DNA of 64,000 nucleotides. Source: Streptomyces flavochromogenes. GTDB taxonomy: Bacteria; Actinomycetota; Actinomycetes; Streptomycetales; Streptomycetaceae. The stretch covers positions 43,521 through 107,520 of the forward strand of contig NZ_JNZO01000045.1 of the NCBI RefSeq assembly GCF_000717595.1. The letters are read 5' to 3'. Each line of letters starts with the position of its first letter. Within the stretch, counting starts at the first letter, position 1. The position numbers were made by a program, and so were the translations under genes. The notes beneath the pieces were generated by a model that saw only the letters and a program-made list of their open reading frames with translations, had not been told where the DNA came from and ran no database searches. This document shows, one piece after another, positions 1-8,125 of this stretch.

Positions 1-543
1 GGGGTGCGCGCCCTGCGCCCCGACGTCGTCCTCATGGACATCCGGATGCCGCGGCTCGACGGCCTGGAGGCGACCCGCCGCATCACGGACGACCCGGACC
101 TCGCCGGGATCCGGGTCGTCATGCTGACCACCTTCGAGCTCGACGAGTACGTCTTCGAGGCGATCCGCGCGGGTGCCTCCGGCTTCCTGGTCAAGGACAC
201 CGAGCCGGAGGAGCTGCTGCGGGCCGTGCGCGCCGTCGTCCACGGGGACGCCCTGCTCTCCCCCGGGGTGACCCGCCGCCTGATCGAGGAGTTCGCGGCC
301 CGCTCCAAGGCCCCGGGGGCGGCGGAGTCCCTCGGGGCCCTGACCGAGCGGGAACGGGAGGTGATGGCCCTGGTGGGCATCGGCCTGTCGAACGAGGAGA
401 TCGCCCGCCGACTGGTCGTCAGCCCTCTTACCGCCAAGACCCATGTGAGCCGCGCCATGGTGAAACTCGGCGCCCGGGACCGTGCCCAACTCGTCGTCCT
501 GGCGTACGAGTCGGGACTCGTACGGCCCGGCTGGCTCGGCTGA
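1..543 (+). CDS. LuxR/NarL-type two-component response regulator (5' end outside window)
   Basis: The frame is already open at base 1, so the N-terminus lies upstream. The first visible residues are the receiver core: VVLMDIRMPRLDG carries the phosphoacceptor Asp, and GFLVKDT carries the conserved switch Lys, giving a REC domain to about residue 85 of the fragment. A linker leads to a C-terminal LuxR helix-turn-helix (about residues 113-175; LTEREREVMALV, SNEEIARRL, TAKTHVSRAM). The NarL/LuxR family activates or represses promoters after phosphorylation by a histidine kinase. The kinase is probably just upstream, off the window; nothing downstream looks like it. The target genes cannot be told. 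Confidence 0.93.
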   Translation, partial: GVRALRPDVVLMDIRMPRLDGLEATRRITDDPDLAGIRVVMLTTFELDEYVFEAIRAGASGFLVKDTEPEELLRAVRAVVHGDALLSPGVTRRLIEEFAARSKAPGAAESLGALTEREREVMALVGIGLSNEEIARRLVVSPLTAKTHVSRAMVKLGARDRAQLVVLAYESGLVRPGWLG

Positions 544-725
544 GGGGGAGGCGAAGGCCGCGTACGAGCCGGAGAACGCCGTTCCGGACGCGTGCTCGGG
601 GACGAGTGGCGTGACGTCCCCGCCCGGCACGCCCGTACGACCTGTGAGCTCGACCGGGCGCTTCATCCGTACGGCCCCGGCGCCGACGCCGGATGCTGGA
701 CGGGACGGTCCGGGCGGTCCCGGGT

Positions 726-1502
726 TCAGGACCAGGTGACCCCGGAGGTCTCGCGCCACACCCGTGCCGGCTCCTCGTCCCCGGTGAGCGTCACGGCGTC
801 GAAGGGCAGCCGGTTCCACAGGACGAGGTACAGCCGGTCGGCGGCCCCGACGAGCTCGGTGTCCACCGGCCCCGACGCCCGACCGTCCCGCTCGGTCCGG
901 GGCGGCTCGGTCGCCGAAAGCCGCACGGTCCACACATCACCCGTGTCGGTGGCCCGCATCCGCAGGGTCCGGGGCCCGGTCGTCCGCACCCGGCTGCGGT
1001 TCCGGCCGTGGAACTGGAACAGCAGCTCGTCGATGCCGTCGACCGCGACCGACGGCTCCACCGGCCGCGGCCCCGCCGCGAGCGCCGACTCGGCGTCCGC
1101 GCGGTGGACGGTGGTCTCGTGCGCCTGCCGTCGCGCCCAGAAGGCGAGCGGCGAGGGTGCGGGCAGGAAGGTCCAGCACTCCAGCGACTCCGGCGCCGCC
1201 CGCAGGGCGGCGACCAGGCCCGCGTGGCCCTCCCTGAAGTAGGTCAGGAGCTCGTCGCCGTCGAGCGAGGTCTCGCCGGTGCCCGGCTGATACGCGGTGC
1301 GCGCGTGGACCACGAGATCCGTGGCCCAGCGGTGCACCATCGAGGTGTGCCGGAGGAGGTCCCGAACCCGCCACCCCGGACAGGTCGGCACCTCCGCGTC
1401 GGGCCCGGCCTCGGCCGCCGCCGCGGCGAGGGCCCGGCCGGCGGTCTCCAGGGCGTCGACGTGGTCGACGACCTTCAGCGTTCCCCCATGCGACGTGTCC
1501 AT
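726..1502 (-). CDS. Mycothiol-dependent maleylpyruvate isomerase family protein (DinB-like)
   Basis: A protein of about 258 residues of the MDMPI/TIGR03083 type. The N-terminal half is a DinB-like helical bundle with the conserved PTCPGWRVRDLLRHTSMVH segment; further on lies HETTVHRADAE, whose histidines and acid match the metal site of the family. The C-terminal part resembles the MDMPI C-terminal domain. Family members use mycothiol as thiol cofactor in isomerisation or conjugation, but most actinobacterial paralogues have no known substrate. ATG 1502 is preferred to a TTG at 1541 because the latter would overlap the upstream MFS gene. The gene lies 35 bases downstream of the MFS stop on the same strand, so the two may be cotranscribed. 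Confidence 0.8.
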   Translation of the reverse strand: MDTSHGGTLKVVDHVDALETAGRALAAAAAEAGPDAEVPTCPGWRVRDLLRHTSMVHRWATDLVVHARTAYQPGTGETSLDGDELLTYFREGHAGLVAALRAAPESLECWTFLPAPSPLAFWARRQAHETTVHRADAESALAAGPRPVEPSVAVDGIDELLFQFHGRNRSRVRTTGPRTLRMRATDTGDVWTVRLSATEPPRTERDGRASGPVDTELVGAADRLYLVLWNRLPFDAVTLTGDEEPARVWRETSGVTWS

Positions 1503-1537
1503 GGGGGGATTCTCGCAGCCGCAGGCACGCCGGGGAC

Positions 1538-2767
1538 TCAACTCACCCGAGATGATCCGGCGTTCCGTGCCCAGTACCCCATGGCGGCGGCACCGGCCGC
1601 GAGTACGGCGACGGTCGTGAGCGCCACCGGCAGGGAGAACCAGTCGGCGAGGAACCCGATGGACGGCGGACCGAGCAGCATGCCCCCGTAACCGAGCGTG
1701 GACGCCGTCGCCACCCCGCCGGGGCCGGCGACGGCGCCGGCGCGGGCCACGGCGACGGGGAAGATGTTGGCGAGCCCGAGACCGGTGATCGCGAAGCCGA
1801 GCAGGGTGGCCCAGATGCTCGGCGCGAGCGCGCCGAGCAGCATGCCGGCGGCGGCAGTGGCGCCACCGAGGACCAGGGTCCGGGTCTGGCCGAGACGTTC
1901 GAGCAGGGCGGTGCCGGAGAGGCGCCCCGCGGTCATGGTCAGCGCGAACACGGAGTACCCGGCGGCGGCCACCCCCGGGTGCGCGCCGAGGTCCTGCTCC
2001 AGGTGGAGGGCGCCCCAGTCGGCGAGCGCGCCTTCGCCGTACGCCGTACAGAGGGCGATCACGCCGAAGACCAGGACGATGCGCCGCGACCCGCCGGACG
2101 GTCCGCCCTTCGCGCCGGCTGCCGGCGCCAGGGATTCGGGCGCCGGGGCGGGGGAGGGGTGACGCAGGAGTACGGGCCCGGCGACGGCGGTGAGCACGAG
2201 GCCGACCCCGGTGAGACCCAGCAGATGGGCGGTCGGGGACAGGCCCCCGGCGAGCAGTCCACCGAGTCCCGCGCCGATCATGCCGCCGAGGCTGAACGCG
2301 GCGTGGAAGCTGGGCATCACCGGGCGCCGGAGCGCGGTCACGAGGTCCACGGCGGCGCTGTTCATGGCGACGTTGATCCCGCCGTACGCGGCCCCGAACA
2401 CGAGCAGGACGAGGCCGAGGGCGAGCGGTGACCGGGTGAGCGCCGGCAGAGCGACCGACAGCGACAGGAGTACGGCGGTGGCGACGGTGACGACGTGGGA
2501 GCCGTGGCGACGGCAGAGTCGCCCGGTCAGCGTCATGGTGACGACGGCGCCGGCGGACACCCCGAGGAGGGCGAGGCCGAGGTCACCGGCCGAGGCACCG
2601 GTCTGCTGCTTGACGGCGGGGATCCGGACGACCCAGCCGGCGAACAGGAAACCGTCGAGAGCGAAGAAGAGGGTCAGGGCGACGCGGAGGCGGGACAGGG
2701 AGTGCGTGGCGGTGTCTCCGCCGGGGCCCCCCGGAACGACCGTCCGTACTTTGTTTAGTAGCGGCAC
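1538..2767 (-). CDS. MFS transporter
   Basis: A protein of about 409 residues with some twelve hydrophobic segments. It has MFS signatures: FFALDGFLFAGWVVRIPAVKQQ in helix 1 and an LTGRLCRRHGS loop after helix 2. The family includes fucose-permease-like and drug-efflux members; the substrate is unknown. A TTG start at 2803 is possible, but GTG 2767 lies 7 bases beyond a good -10 box, which suggests a leaderless message starting at that GTG. A 14-base near-palindrome lies just inside the reading frame, suggesting repression at the start of the gene. The mycothiol-isomerase-family gene follows on the same strand. Confidence 0.85.
   Translation of the reverse strand: MPLLNKVRTVVPGGPGGDTATHSLSRLRVALTLFFALDGFLFAGWVVRIPAVKQQTGASAGDLGLALLGVSAGAVVTMTLTGRLCRRHGSHVVTVATAVLLSLSVALPALTRSPLALGLVLLVFGAAYGGINVAMNSAAVDLVTALRRPVMPSFHAAFSLGGMIGAGLGGLLAGGLSPTAHLLGLTGVGLVLTAVAGPVLLRHPSPAPAPESLAPAAGAKGGPSGGSRRIVLVFGVIALCTAYGEGALADWGALHLEQDLGAHPGVAAAGYSVFALTMTAGRLSGTALLERLGQTRTLVLGGATAAAGMLLGALAPSIWATLLGFAITGLGLANIFPVAVARAGAVAGPGGVATASTLGYGGMLLGPPSIGFLADWFSLPVALTTVAVLAAGAAAMGYWARNAGSSRVS
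2747..2760. promoter_or_regulatory. Candidate operator overlapping the MFS start
   Basis: TACTTTGTTTAGTA is an imperfect inverted repeat (TACT...AGTA) and is strikingly AT-rich inside a GC-rich gene. It sits at about +8 to +21 of the predicted leaderless transcript. AT-rich sites with short palindromic ends are typical of ROK and LacI repressors, and a ROK regulator is encoded 0.9 kb away at 3634. The link to that regulator is inference. Confidence 0.35.
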
Positions 2768-2773
2768 AAACTC

Positions 2774-2803
2774 AGGATAGGGGGATCCCCTGGCCGCAAT
2801 CAA
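2774..2803 (-). promoter_or_regulatory. Predicted leaderless promoter of the MFS gene
   Basis: On the minus strand, TTGATT (2803-2798) and TATCCT (2779-2774) are separated by 18 bases. The predicted transcript start falls on the G of GTG at 2767, 7 bases past the -10 box. No Shine-Dalgarno sequence precedes that GTG, which fits leaderless translation, common in Streptomyces. Inferred by eye only. Confidence 0.5.
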
Positions 2804-3052
2804 GCGAGCGGCGGGGGGTCCCGCAGTGTGATGCCCGCTGCCGTGCAGGCTGTACGGGTGACAAAGACCAGGTCATCGCGGTGAGGGTGATCCCCAACGG
2901 GTGGCTGGAGAGCATCGTTTCTGCGCACGCGTGACCCCGGGATCGGGCTGCCCGGCATTGGAGTGAGACGCCGTGTCTCGGCTTTTCCCGGGGCGTTTGA
3001 CCGGCAGACGGGCACCTTCCGGCACGTCATTCCGAGATCTTGAGGAGTAGTC
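2804..3052. other. Divergent intergenic region
   Basis: This stretch separates the MFS promoter from the small secreted protein gene. It contains a short inverted repeat GAGACgccgtGTCTC near 2970 and a TTGACC near 2998 that could be a -35 box without a clear -10. No coding potential was seen on either strand. Confidence 0.4.
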
Positions 3053-3286
3053 ATGCGTTCTCTCGCCGCGTCTGTCCTGGCCGTGGGCATCCTGCTGGGC
3101 GGCGCCGGTTCCGCGCTCGCCAACGACGGATTCGGTGCGGGGTACTTCTCCGCCGGTGGCGCGGGCTTCAGCTCGCACTGCGCGGTGGCCGGCGTCCCGG
3201 CCGTGTACGGAACGATCTTCACCGGCTCGTGTTCGGAGAAGGGCTGGGAGAAGGGCCCGGAGGGCGCGTTCCTCGGCGCTCACTGA
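3053..3286 (+). CDS. Small secreted protein, unknown function
   Basis: A 77-residue protein with a clear Sec signal peptide: MRSL, a hydrophobic run LAASVLAVGILLGGAGSA, and likely cleavage after ALA (about residue 23). The mature part is about 54 residues, glycine-rich, with two cysteines (SSHCAVAG and GSCSEKG) that could form one disulfide. It is the size of a short chaplin but lacks the chaplin domain pattern. A good ribosome site TGAGGAG precedes ATG 3053. A real exported mini-protein is likely; no function can be assigned. Confidence 0.75.
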   Translation: MRSLAASVLAVGILLGGAGSALANDGFGAGYFSAGGAGFSSHCAVAGVPAVYGTIFTGSCSEKGWEKGPEGAFLGAH

Positions 3287-3633
3287 TCCGACGTCACTCC
3301 CTGCCTCGGGCGAGGACGCGGCCTCGCCCGAGGCCAGGGCGGCACGGCGGGCCGGCCGACGCCGTACGGGAGCACGTCCGGACCGACGGAGGGACCCTTC
3401 CGGCCACCCGACAGAGAGACCCGTCCGGCCACCCGGCGGAGGGGTGTCCCGCAGACGGTCCCGGAACGTCCCCACGTCTGCGTCGACCCGGGCCCCCGAC
3501 GCGAGGCGGAGACACTCCCGACGGCCCGGCGGAGAGACACTCCCCATCACCGGCGGCGAGACACCCCCGCCCCCGTCCCCAAGGGAGACGCCCCGGGGAC
3601 ACCCCACCCCCCGATCATGGGAGACTCGCCCCC
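3287..3633. repeat. Non-coding leader of the ROK gene with imperfect repeats
   Basis: No gene was seen in these 347 bases. Near the 3' end a purine-rich unit close to GGCGGAGAGACACTCCCC recurs at about 3505, 3528, 3552, 3581 and 3617, spaced 23-36 bases apart and decaying in similarity. An earlier part repeats CCGGCCACCC. The array runs up to the ROK start codon, so it may be a binding array or simply slipped-strand expansion. Confidence 0.4.
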
Positions 3634-4860
3634 ATGAACGGCAAGGCGACGACGATCCGGACACGGCTGGACAGGGGGCGCAACGCGCTCGGCCCCGCAC
3701 TGGAGCTGGTGCACACCGGCAGGGCGCCCACCAGGGCCGTCCTCACCGCCGAGCTCGGCGTCACCCGCGCCACCGCCGGCGCGGTCGCCGCGGAACTGGA
3801 GGCCCTCGGCCTCATCCGCGTGGACTCCAACCCCGGCGCCGCCGCGGGCTCCCAGGGCCGCCCCTCCCACCGTCTCGCCGTCGACGAGAAGGGCCCCGTC
3901 GCCCTCGCCGCCCAGGTCCACGCCGACGGCTTCCGCGCCGCACTCGTCGGCCTCGGCGGCACCATCGTGGCCACCGTCCCCGGCTGCGTCACCGTCTCCG
4001 CCGACCCGGCCCAGGTCCTCGGCGAGGTCGTCGAGGCCGGAGTCGCCCTGCTCAGGGAGAGCGGCCGCCGCTGTGTCGGCGCGGGCCTCGCCGCCCCTTC
4101 GGCCGTGGCGGAGCCCGAGGGCACCGCGCTGAACCCGCTGCACCTCGCCTGGCCCGCCGGTGCGCAGGTCCGGGAGATCTTCGCCGAGCGGGTACGGGCC
4201 GCCGGCATCGACGGCCCCGCCTTCACCGGCAACGACGTGAACCTCGCAGCCCTGGCCGAGCACCGCCACGGCGCCGGCCGCGGCGCCCGCGACCTGCTCT
4301 GCGTGGCCACCGGCCACCGCGGCGTCGGCGGCGCGCTCGTCCTGGACGGGCGCCTCCACACCGGCAGCGCGGGCCTGGCTCTGGAGGTCGGCCACCTCAC
4401 GGTGAACCCGGAGGGCCGCGCCTGCCACTGCGGCAGCCGTGGCTGCCTGGACGTGGAGACCGACCCGCTCGCCTTCCTCACGGCCGCCGGCCGCGCCCCC
4501 GGCCCCGAGCTGTCCCTGCTCCAGCAGGCCCGGGACCTGCTGCGCACGAGCCCCGACGACCCGGGCGTACGGGTCGCGGTGGGGGAGCTGATCGACCGTC
4601 TGGGCCTCGGCCTCGCGGGCCTGGTGAACATCCTCAACCCGGACCGGATCATCCTCGGCGGCCTCCACCGCGAGCTCCTCGACGCGGACCCGGAGCGTCT
4701 GCGCGCGGTGGTCGCCGACCGCAGCCTCTGGGGCCGCAGCGGCGGAGTGCCGATCCTCCCCTGCACCCTGGACCACAACAGCCTCGTCGGCGCCGCTGAG
4801 CTGGCGTGGCAGCCGGTCCTGGACGACCCGCTGGCGGCGCTGAGCCGCGAGCCGGTCTGA
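3634..4860 (+). CDS. ROK-family transcriptional regulator
   Basis: About 408 residues. The N-terminus (about 1-75) is a winged helix-turn-helix (PTRAVLTAELGVTRATAGAVAAELEALGLI), followed by a sugar-kinase-like ROK domain. The zinc-binding ROK signature is visible near residue 265 (GHLTVNPEGRACHCGSRGCLDVE). The N-terminal ATP-binding motif of true sugar kinases is not evident, so this is a repressor that senses a sugar or sugar phosphate rather than a kinase. ATG 3634 starts directly at the helix-turn-helix region; longer starts would read into repeats. A candidate AT-rich operator lies at 2747 by the MFS gene, which is a plausible but unproven target. Confidence 0.88.
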   Translation: MNGKATTIRTRLDRGRNALGPALELVHTGRAPTRAVLTAELGVTRATAGAVAAELEALGLIRVDSNPGAAAGSQGRPSHRLAVDEKGPVALAAQVHADGFRAALVGLGGTIVATVPGCVTVSADPAQVLGEVVEAGVALLRESGRRCVGAGLAAPSAVAEPEGTALNPLHLAWPAGAQVREIFAERVRAAGIDGPAFTGNDVNLAALAEHRHGAGRGARDLLCVATGHRGVGGALVLDGRLHTGSAGLALEVGHLTVNPEGRACHCGSRGCLDVETDPLAFLTAAGRAPGPELSLLQQARDLLRTSPDDPGVRVAVGELIDRLGLGLAGLVNILNPDRIILGGLHRELLDADPERLRAVVADRSLWGRSGGVPILPCTLDHNSLVGAAELAWQPVLDDPLAALSREPV

Positions 4861-4882
4861 CCGCTCGCCCCGACCGGCGGCG

Positions 4883-5356
4883 TCACGCCTGCGGGTCGGG
4901 TCGCCCCTCGGCCAGCGCGGCCAACCGATCCAGGGCCGTCCGCGTCCCGGCCTCGTTGTCGGCGGCGGGGACGCCGTCGGGCACCCCTTCGTGGACGAGG
5001 ACCACCTCCGTGCCGCCCTCCAGGGCGATCAGGGTCGTGGTGAGGGTCATGGGGCCCTGGAGCCCCGGGTCCGGGGTCTCGAACTCGGTGATCTCGACGA
5101 CGCGTTCGTCGGGAAGCAGCTCCACGAAGCGTCCGTGGTACGTGTCCGTACGGGCCCCCGACTTGCCGGTGCCGTCCGCGCTGTCGTAGGTGAGGGAGAC
5201 CCGGAAGGTTCCCCCCTCGCGGGCGTCGAACTCGTGGACCTCGCAGGTCATTCCGTACGGCACGCGCCAGCGCGCGACCGCCTCCGGGTCCAGGAGGGCC
5301 CGGTAGACGGCCGAGGGCGGGGCGTCGACATGGCGGGACACGCGCGTGGTGTACAC
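4883..5356 (-). CDS. SRPBCC (AHSA1-like) domain protein
   Basis: A single START/Bet v1-like domain of 157 residues. It opens with the family pattern VSRHVDAPPSAVYRALLDPEAVARW and continues with REGGTFRVSLTY, YHGRFVELLPDERVVEITEFE, a beta-strand run and a final long helix. AHSA1-type proteins bind hydrophobic ligands or act with ArsR repressors; no ArsR is adjacent here. The gene converges with the ROK gene (22-base gap) and is followed at its 5' side by the lipoprotein gene on the same strand. Confidence 0.82.
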   Translation of the reverse strand: MYTTRVSRHVDAPPSAVYRALLDPEAVARWRVPYGMTCEVHEFDAREGGTFRVSLTYDSADGTGKSGARTDTYHGRFVELLPDERVVEITEFETPDPGLQGPMTLTTTLIALEGGTEVVLVHEGVPDGVPAADNEAGTRTALDRLAALAEGRPDPQA

Positions 5357-5365
5357 GTCTCCAGG

Positions 5366-6031
5366 CTAGAGGCTGAGGGCGTCCTCCGCGTTCGTCATCC
5401 AGGCGGTCACCGAGTTCTTGTCCGGCGACACGTACAGGCCGGGGGTCGAGGCCTTGAGCGGCTTCTGCTCCAGGTCGGAGTCGGTGGTCATCGTCATCGC
5501 GATCGAGTGGACGGTCGTACCCTTGCCGTCCTTGAGGCCGCCCATGAGTCCCGCGTACGCCGACTGCCCCGGTGCGAGCCGGATCGCGTCCTCGATCCCG
5601 GGGGCCGGACCCCGCTCGACGGCCTGTCCGTCGAGGTCGCCGAAGGTGACGACCGGGTGTCCCAGGGCCCGGCAGGGCTTGCCGCCCCTGTTGGTGATCT
5701 TCAGCAGGTAGCTGCTGGTCGTGGGCTCCGCCAGTGTCGCGGTGAAGGTCACGTCGAAGGTGCTGCACGGGAACACGTCGTAGTCGGGGTCCACCGACGG
5801 CGTCGCGGGCTTCGAGGGGGCCGGGGGCTTCGTGGGGGTGACCTTCGGGGCGTCGGTCGGCGCGGCCGTGGGGGCCTTCGTCGGTGCGTCCGTCGGCGTC
5901 ACGGACTTCGACGGAGTCGCCGACGGCGCTTCGGGGCCACCTGCCGCCCCGTCCTCGGCGGGACCGCAGGCGGTCAGCGCGACCGCGGCGAGGGCGACGA
6001 GGACGACGGCGGATCTGCGGACGGTGCTCAT
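5366..6031 (-). CDS. Lipoprotein, DUF4232-like
   Basis: 221 residues. There is a lipoprotein signal peptide ending in the lipobox LTAC (Cys about residue 22). A Pro/Thr/Ala/Lys-rich linker (about residues 35-80, with repeated TDAPTKAP-type units) leads to a globular domain of about 140 residues with two cysteines (FPCSTF and GKPCRALG). This matches DUF4232 proteins, common extracytoplasmic lipoproteins of unknown role in Streptomyces. It would be anchored outside the membrane with the domain held away by the linker. The stop lies 9 bases before the SRPBCC start, so the two may be cotranscribed. Confidence 0.82.
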   Translation of the reverse strand: MSTVRRSAVVLVALAAVALTACGPAEDGAAGGPEAPSATPSKSVTPTDAPTKAPTAAPTDAPKVTPTKPPAPSKPATPSVDPDYDVFPCSTFDVTFTATLAEPTTSSYLLKITNRGGKPCRALGHPVVTFGDLDGQAVERGPAPGIEDAIRLAPGQSAYAGLMGGLKDGKGTTVHSIAMTMTTDSDLEQKPLKASTPGLYVSPDKNSVTAWMTNAEDALSL

Positions 6032-6180
6032 GATGGTGTCCCCCGATGAGAAGCGCGCACGGCGCGGTACTGAACGAACTGATCAGATCCGATCTGACCC
6101 GGTCCGGGCTCGGCCGGTCCGAAGTCCAGGGTCCCGAAGAAACTTCACGGCTTGGTGACGGCGGCTTGCCGAAATCACCA

Positions 6181-6299
6181 CGACGTCGGCGCGGCGAACC
6201 CTCGGCGTCGACGACGAATCCCCGACGTCGGCACGACGCATCCCCGACGCGGGCGGGGCGCACCCCCGACCGGCGTCGGCGGGACGCATCCCGACGCGC
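6181..6299. repeat. Imperfect 21-26 base tandem repeat
   Basis: About five tandem units beginning CGACGTCGGC or similar and ending CATCCC or CACCCC, with starts near 6181, 6202, 6223, 6245 and 6267 and a partial sixth at 6292. The array lies between the lipoprotein and methyltransferase promoters. The units are adjacent and variable, so it is not a CRISPR array. It may be a slipped-strand expansion or a multi-site operator. Confidence 0.6.
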
Positions 6300-6358
6300 G
6301 CCCCCACCGGCCGGAAAGCCCTGGCCGGAGCCGGGCGGACGACGTACCGTTCCGCCTC

Positions 6359-7129
6359 ATGACCATTTCTGATCATGATCTTCCTCCGCGTCTTGGCAGC
6401 CTCACCTTCCACAGTCCGCTCTCCGAGGCCCGCGCGACCCGCATGGTCGAGCGGCTCGCCGCCATCGGGCCCGCCGATGTGCTCGACATCGGCTGCGGCT
6501 GGGGCGAGTTGCTGCTCCGCGTCGTCGAGGCCGTGCCGGCGGCCAAGGGTGCGGGAATCGACATCAACGGCGAGGACCTGGCCCGCGGCCGGGCCCTGGC
6601 CGAGGCCCGTGGCCTCGGCGACCGCGTCGAGTTCGTCGAGGAGTCGGCGTTCGGTACCGGCCGGGGACCCGTCGACGTGGTCCTCTGCCACGGATCGAGC
6701 CAGGCCCTCTGCGACCCCGAGCAGCCGCACGACCTCTCCGCGGCCCTGAGCGAACTCCGCCGTCTCGTCAGGCCCGGAGGGCATGTCGTGCTCGGGGAGT
6801 GCTTCTGGGACCGCACTCCCACGGACGAGGAACTGGCCGGGATGTGGCCGGGCGCCGACGAGGGGGACCACACGTCCCTCGGCGCCCTCGTCGACCTCGC
6901 GATCGAGGCGGGATTCCGGCCCGCGTGGATCGAGACGGCGACCGCCGAGGAGTGGGAGGAGTTCGAGTCGGGCTACCGGTACGACACCGAGCTCTGGCTC
7001 GCCGCCCACCCCGGCCACCCGCTCGCCGCCGAGACCCGGGAGCGCGTCGACCGGCAGCGCTCGACGTGGGTGAACGGCTACCGGCGCGTCCTCGGCATGG
7101 CGTACCTGACGCTCGTCGCCGTGGCCTGA
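6359..7129 (+). CDS. SAM-dependent class I methyltransferase
   Basis: About 256 residues with a Rossmann methyltransferase fold. Motif I VLDIGCGWGELLL is near residue 42, the acidic residue of motif II is in GAGIDINGEDL, and motif IV is PVDVVLCHGSSQ; the sequence LRRLVRPGGHVVLGE is the post-motif strand. The substrate is unknown; small-molecule methylation is typical. ATG 6359 is chosen because upstream in-frame sequence is the tandem repeat. TACCGT 8 bases before the ATG could be a -10 box for a nearly leaderless message. The gene converges with the DUF4865 pseudogene, with a hairpin between them. Confidence 0.85.
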   Translation: MTISDHDLPPRLGSLTFHSPLSEARATRMVERLAAIGPADVLDIGCGWGELLLRVVEAVPAAKGAGIDINGEDLARGRALAEARGLGDRVEFVEESAFGTGRGPVDVVLCHGSSQALCDPEQPHDLSAALSELRRLVRPGGHVVLGECFWDRTPTDEELAGMWPGADEGDHTSLGALVDLAIEAGFRPAWIETATAEEWEEFESGYRYDTELWLAAHPGHPLAAETRERVDRQRSTWVNGYRRVLGMAYLTLVAVA

Positions 7130-7151
7130 ACCGTCAGGCAGCGGGCCACCG

Positions 7152-7176
7152 GGCCCCGGCCGGCCGAGCCGGGGCC
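7152..7176. terminator. Hairpin between converging genes
   Basis: GGCCCCGG and CCGGGGCC form a perfect 8-base-pair stem around a 9-base loop, 22 bases after the methyltransferase stop. There is no T tract, as is usual in Streptomyces. It would serve the methyltransferase and possibly the converging DUF4865 remnant. Confidence 0.5.
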
Positions 7177-7189
7177 GACGGGCCCCGGC

Positions 7190-7681
7190 TCACCAGTGCC
7201 GCCCCGCCCCCAACCGCCCCGGCCCCGGCGCGGACAGATGCAGGACCCGGAAGCGCTCGCCCTCGTCGGCGGGTGCTTCCGCGTCGGCCCACAAGGTGAC
7301 GTGAGCAGTTCCCAGTGGCGCGGATCGACCGCCAGAGCGGAGGCCACCACCCGTCCCGACGTGCCTCGCGCGCGTGCCGGGCCACGGCGTCCGCCACCGC
7401 GTCGCCGGGGGCGCCCCCTCCCCGAGCGGGGTCCTGCGACGCGTCGCGGTGCCCGGCGCCGAACCGGATGCGGGCCCCTCCTCGTACGACAGGCCGGTCC
7501 AGTGCTGCACCACGGGTCGGCCGAAGTCGTTCACGATGCCCTGGAAACCCGGGCCCCAGAGGAAGGAGATCATGCCCTCGGGAGTGGCCCACAGACAGAA
7601 CGGCGCGCACTGGTTGACCGGCGACGCGTCCCCACGCTCCCGCACCAGGTACGCCGTCAGGCCGAGCCCGGGGAAGCCGTC
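7190..7681 (-). pseudogene. DUF4865 family protein, truncated and frameshifted
   Basis: Minus-strand reading gives GFPGLGLTAYLVRERGDASPV, then FCLWATPEGMISFLWGPGFQG, FGRPVVQHWTGL, and finally a C-terminus RVLHLSAPGPGRLGAGRHW. These match DUF4865 monooxygenase-like proteins as I know them. The first 30 or so residues are missing: the similarity stops abruptly at about 7681, where prophage-type sequence begins. The middle segment AVDPRHWELLT is in another frame, so there is at least one further frameshift near 7330-7400. The gene is dead and marks the left edge of the inserted or rearranged DNA. Confidence 0.7.
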
Positions 7682-7686
7682 TCGAC

Positions 7687-8115
7687 ATGCTGGAGACCAT
7701 CGGCACTCTGCTGCTCCTTGGCGGCTTGCTGCTGGGTCTCGTGGTGACGGAATCCTGGTTCTTGCTCACCCTCGTGGGCCTCGCGCTCATGGCCGCCGTC
7801 TATGCCATGAAGGCGCCCGGTCCGCGGAGGAGGCTATCCAGCGTGGCGGTAAGGCTCCTGCGGCGTGGAAGACGCTCACGGACATGCTGGGAGCGCTGCG
7901 CAACATCCGTCAGGCTCAGTTCGACATCCTGAGGCCCCCTGGCGACGGTCACCGTCTCCAGGAGCTCCGCGAGAAGGGCGACTTCGAAGCGGCGGGCATC
8001 ACGTCCGACGGCGTCCCTGACGACATCCTGCGCGCCATGACGTCAGGGCGTGCCCGACGACTCCGTCGTCGACTACAGCCCGCGCGAGCGGATATTCCTG
8101 CGCATCAGTAGGAGA
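7687..8115 (+). pseudogene. Broken open reading frame: membrane segment plus helical region
   Basis: Starting at ATG 7687, the first 45 residues contain two hydrophobic stretches (IGTLLLLGGLLLGLVV and SWFLLTLVGLALMAAVYAM). Near 7820 the frame is lost and continues one frame over as AEEAIQRGGKAPAAWKTLTDML, then RNIRQAQFDILRP and REKGDFEAAGITSDGVPDDILRAM, with another shift near 8045. It reads like one former protein broken by indels. The family is not recognised. Confidence 0.4.
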
Positions 8116-8125
8116 GGCAACAACC

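Noticed and set aside
3615..6263. An 882-codon minus-strand frame across the ROK, SRPBCC and lipoprotein genes
   Set aside because: It crosses three well-supported genes in a wrong frame and is Arg/Ser/Pro-rich; a shadow.
6181..6299. Possible CRISPR array
   Set aside because: Units are directly adjacent, variable in length and without spacers, and no cas gene is near.
7134..7790. A 218-codon minus-strand frame over the DUF4865 remnant
   Set aside because: Only short stretches correspond to DUF4865, mostly in the neighbouring frame; the long frame itself is a shadow.
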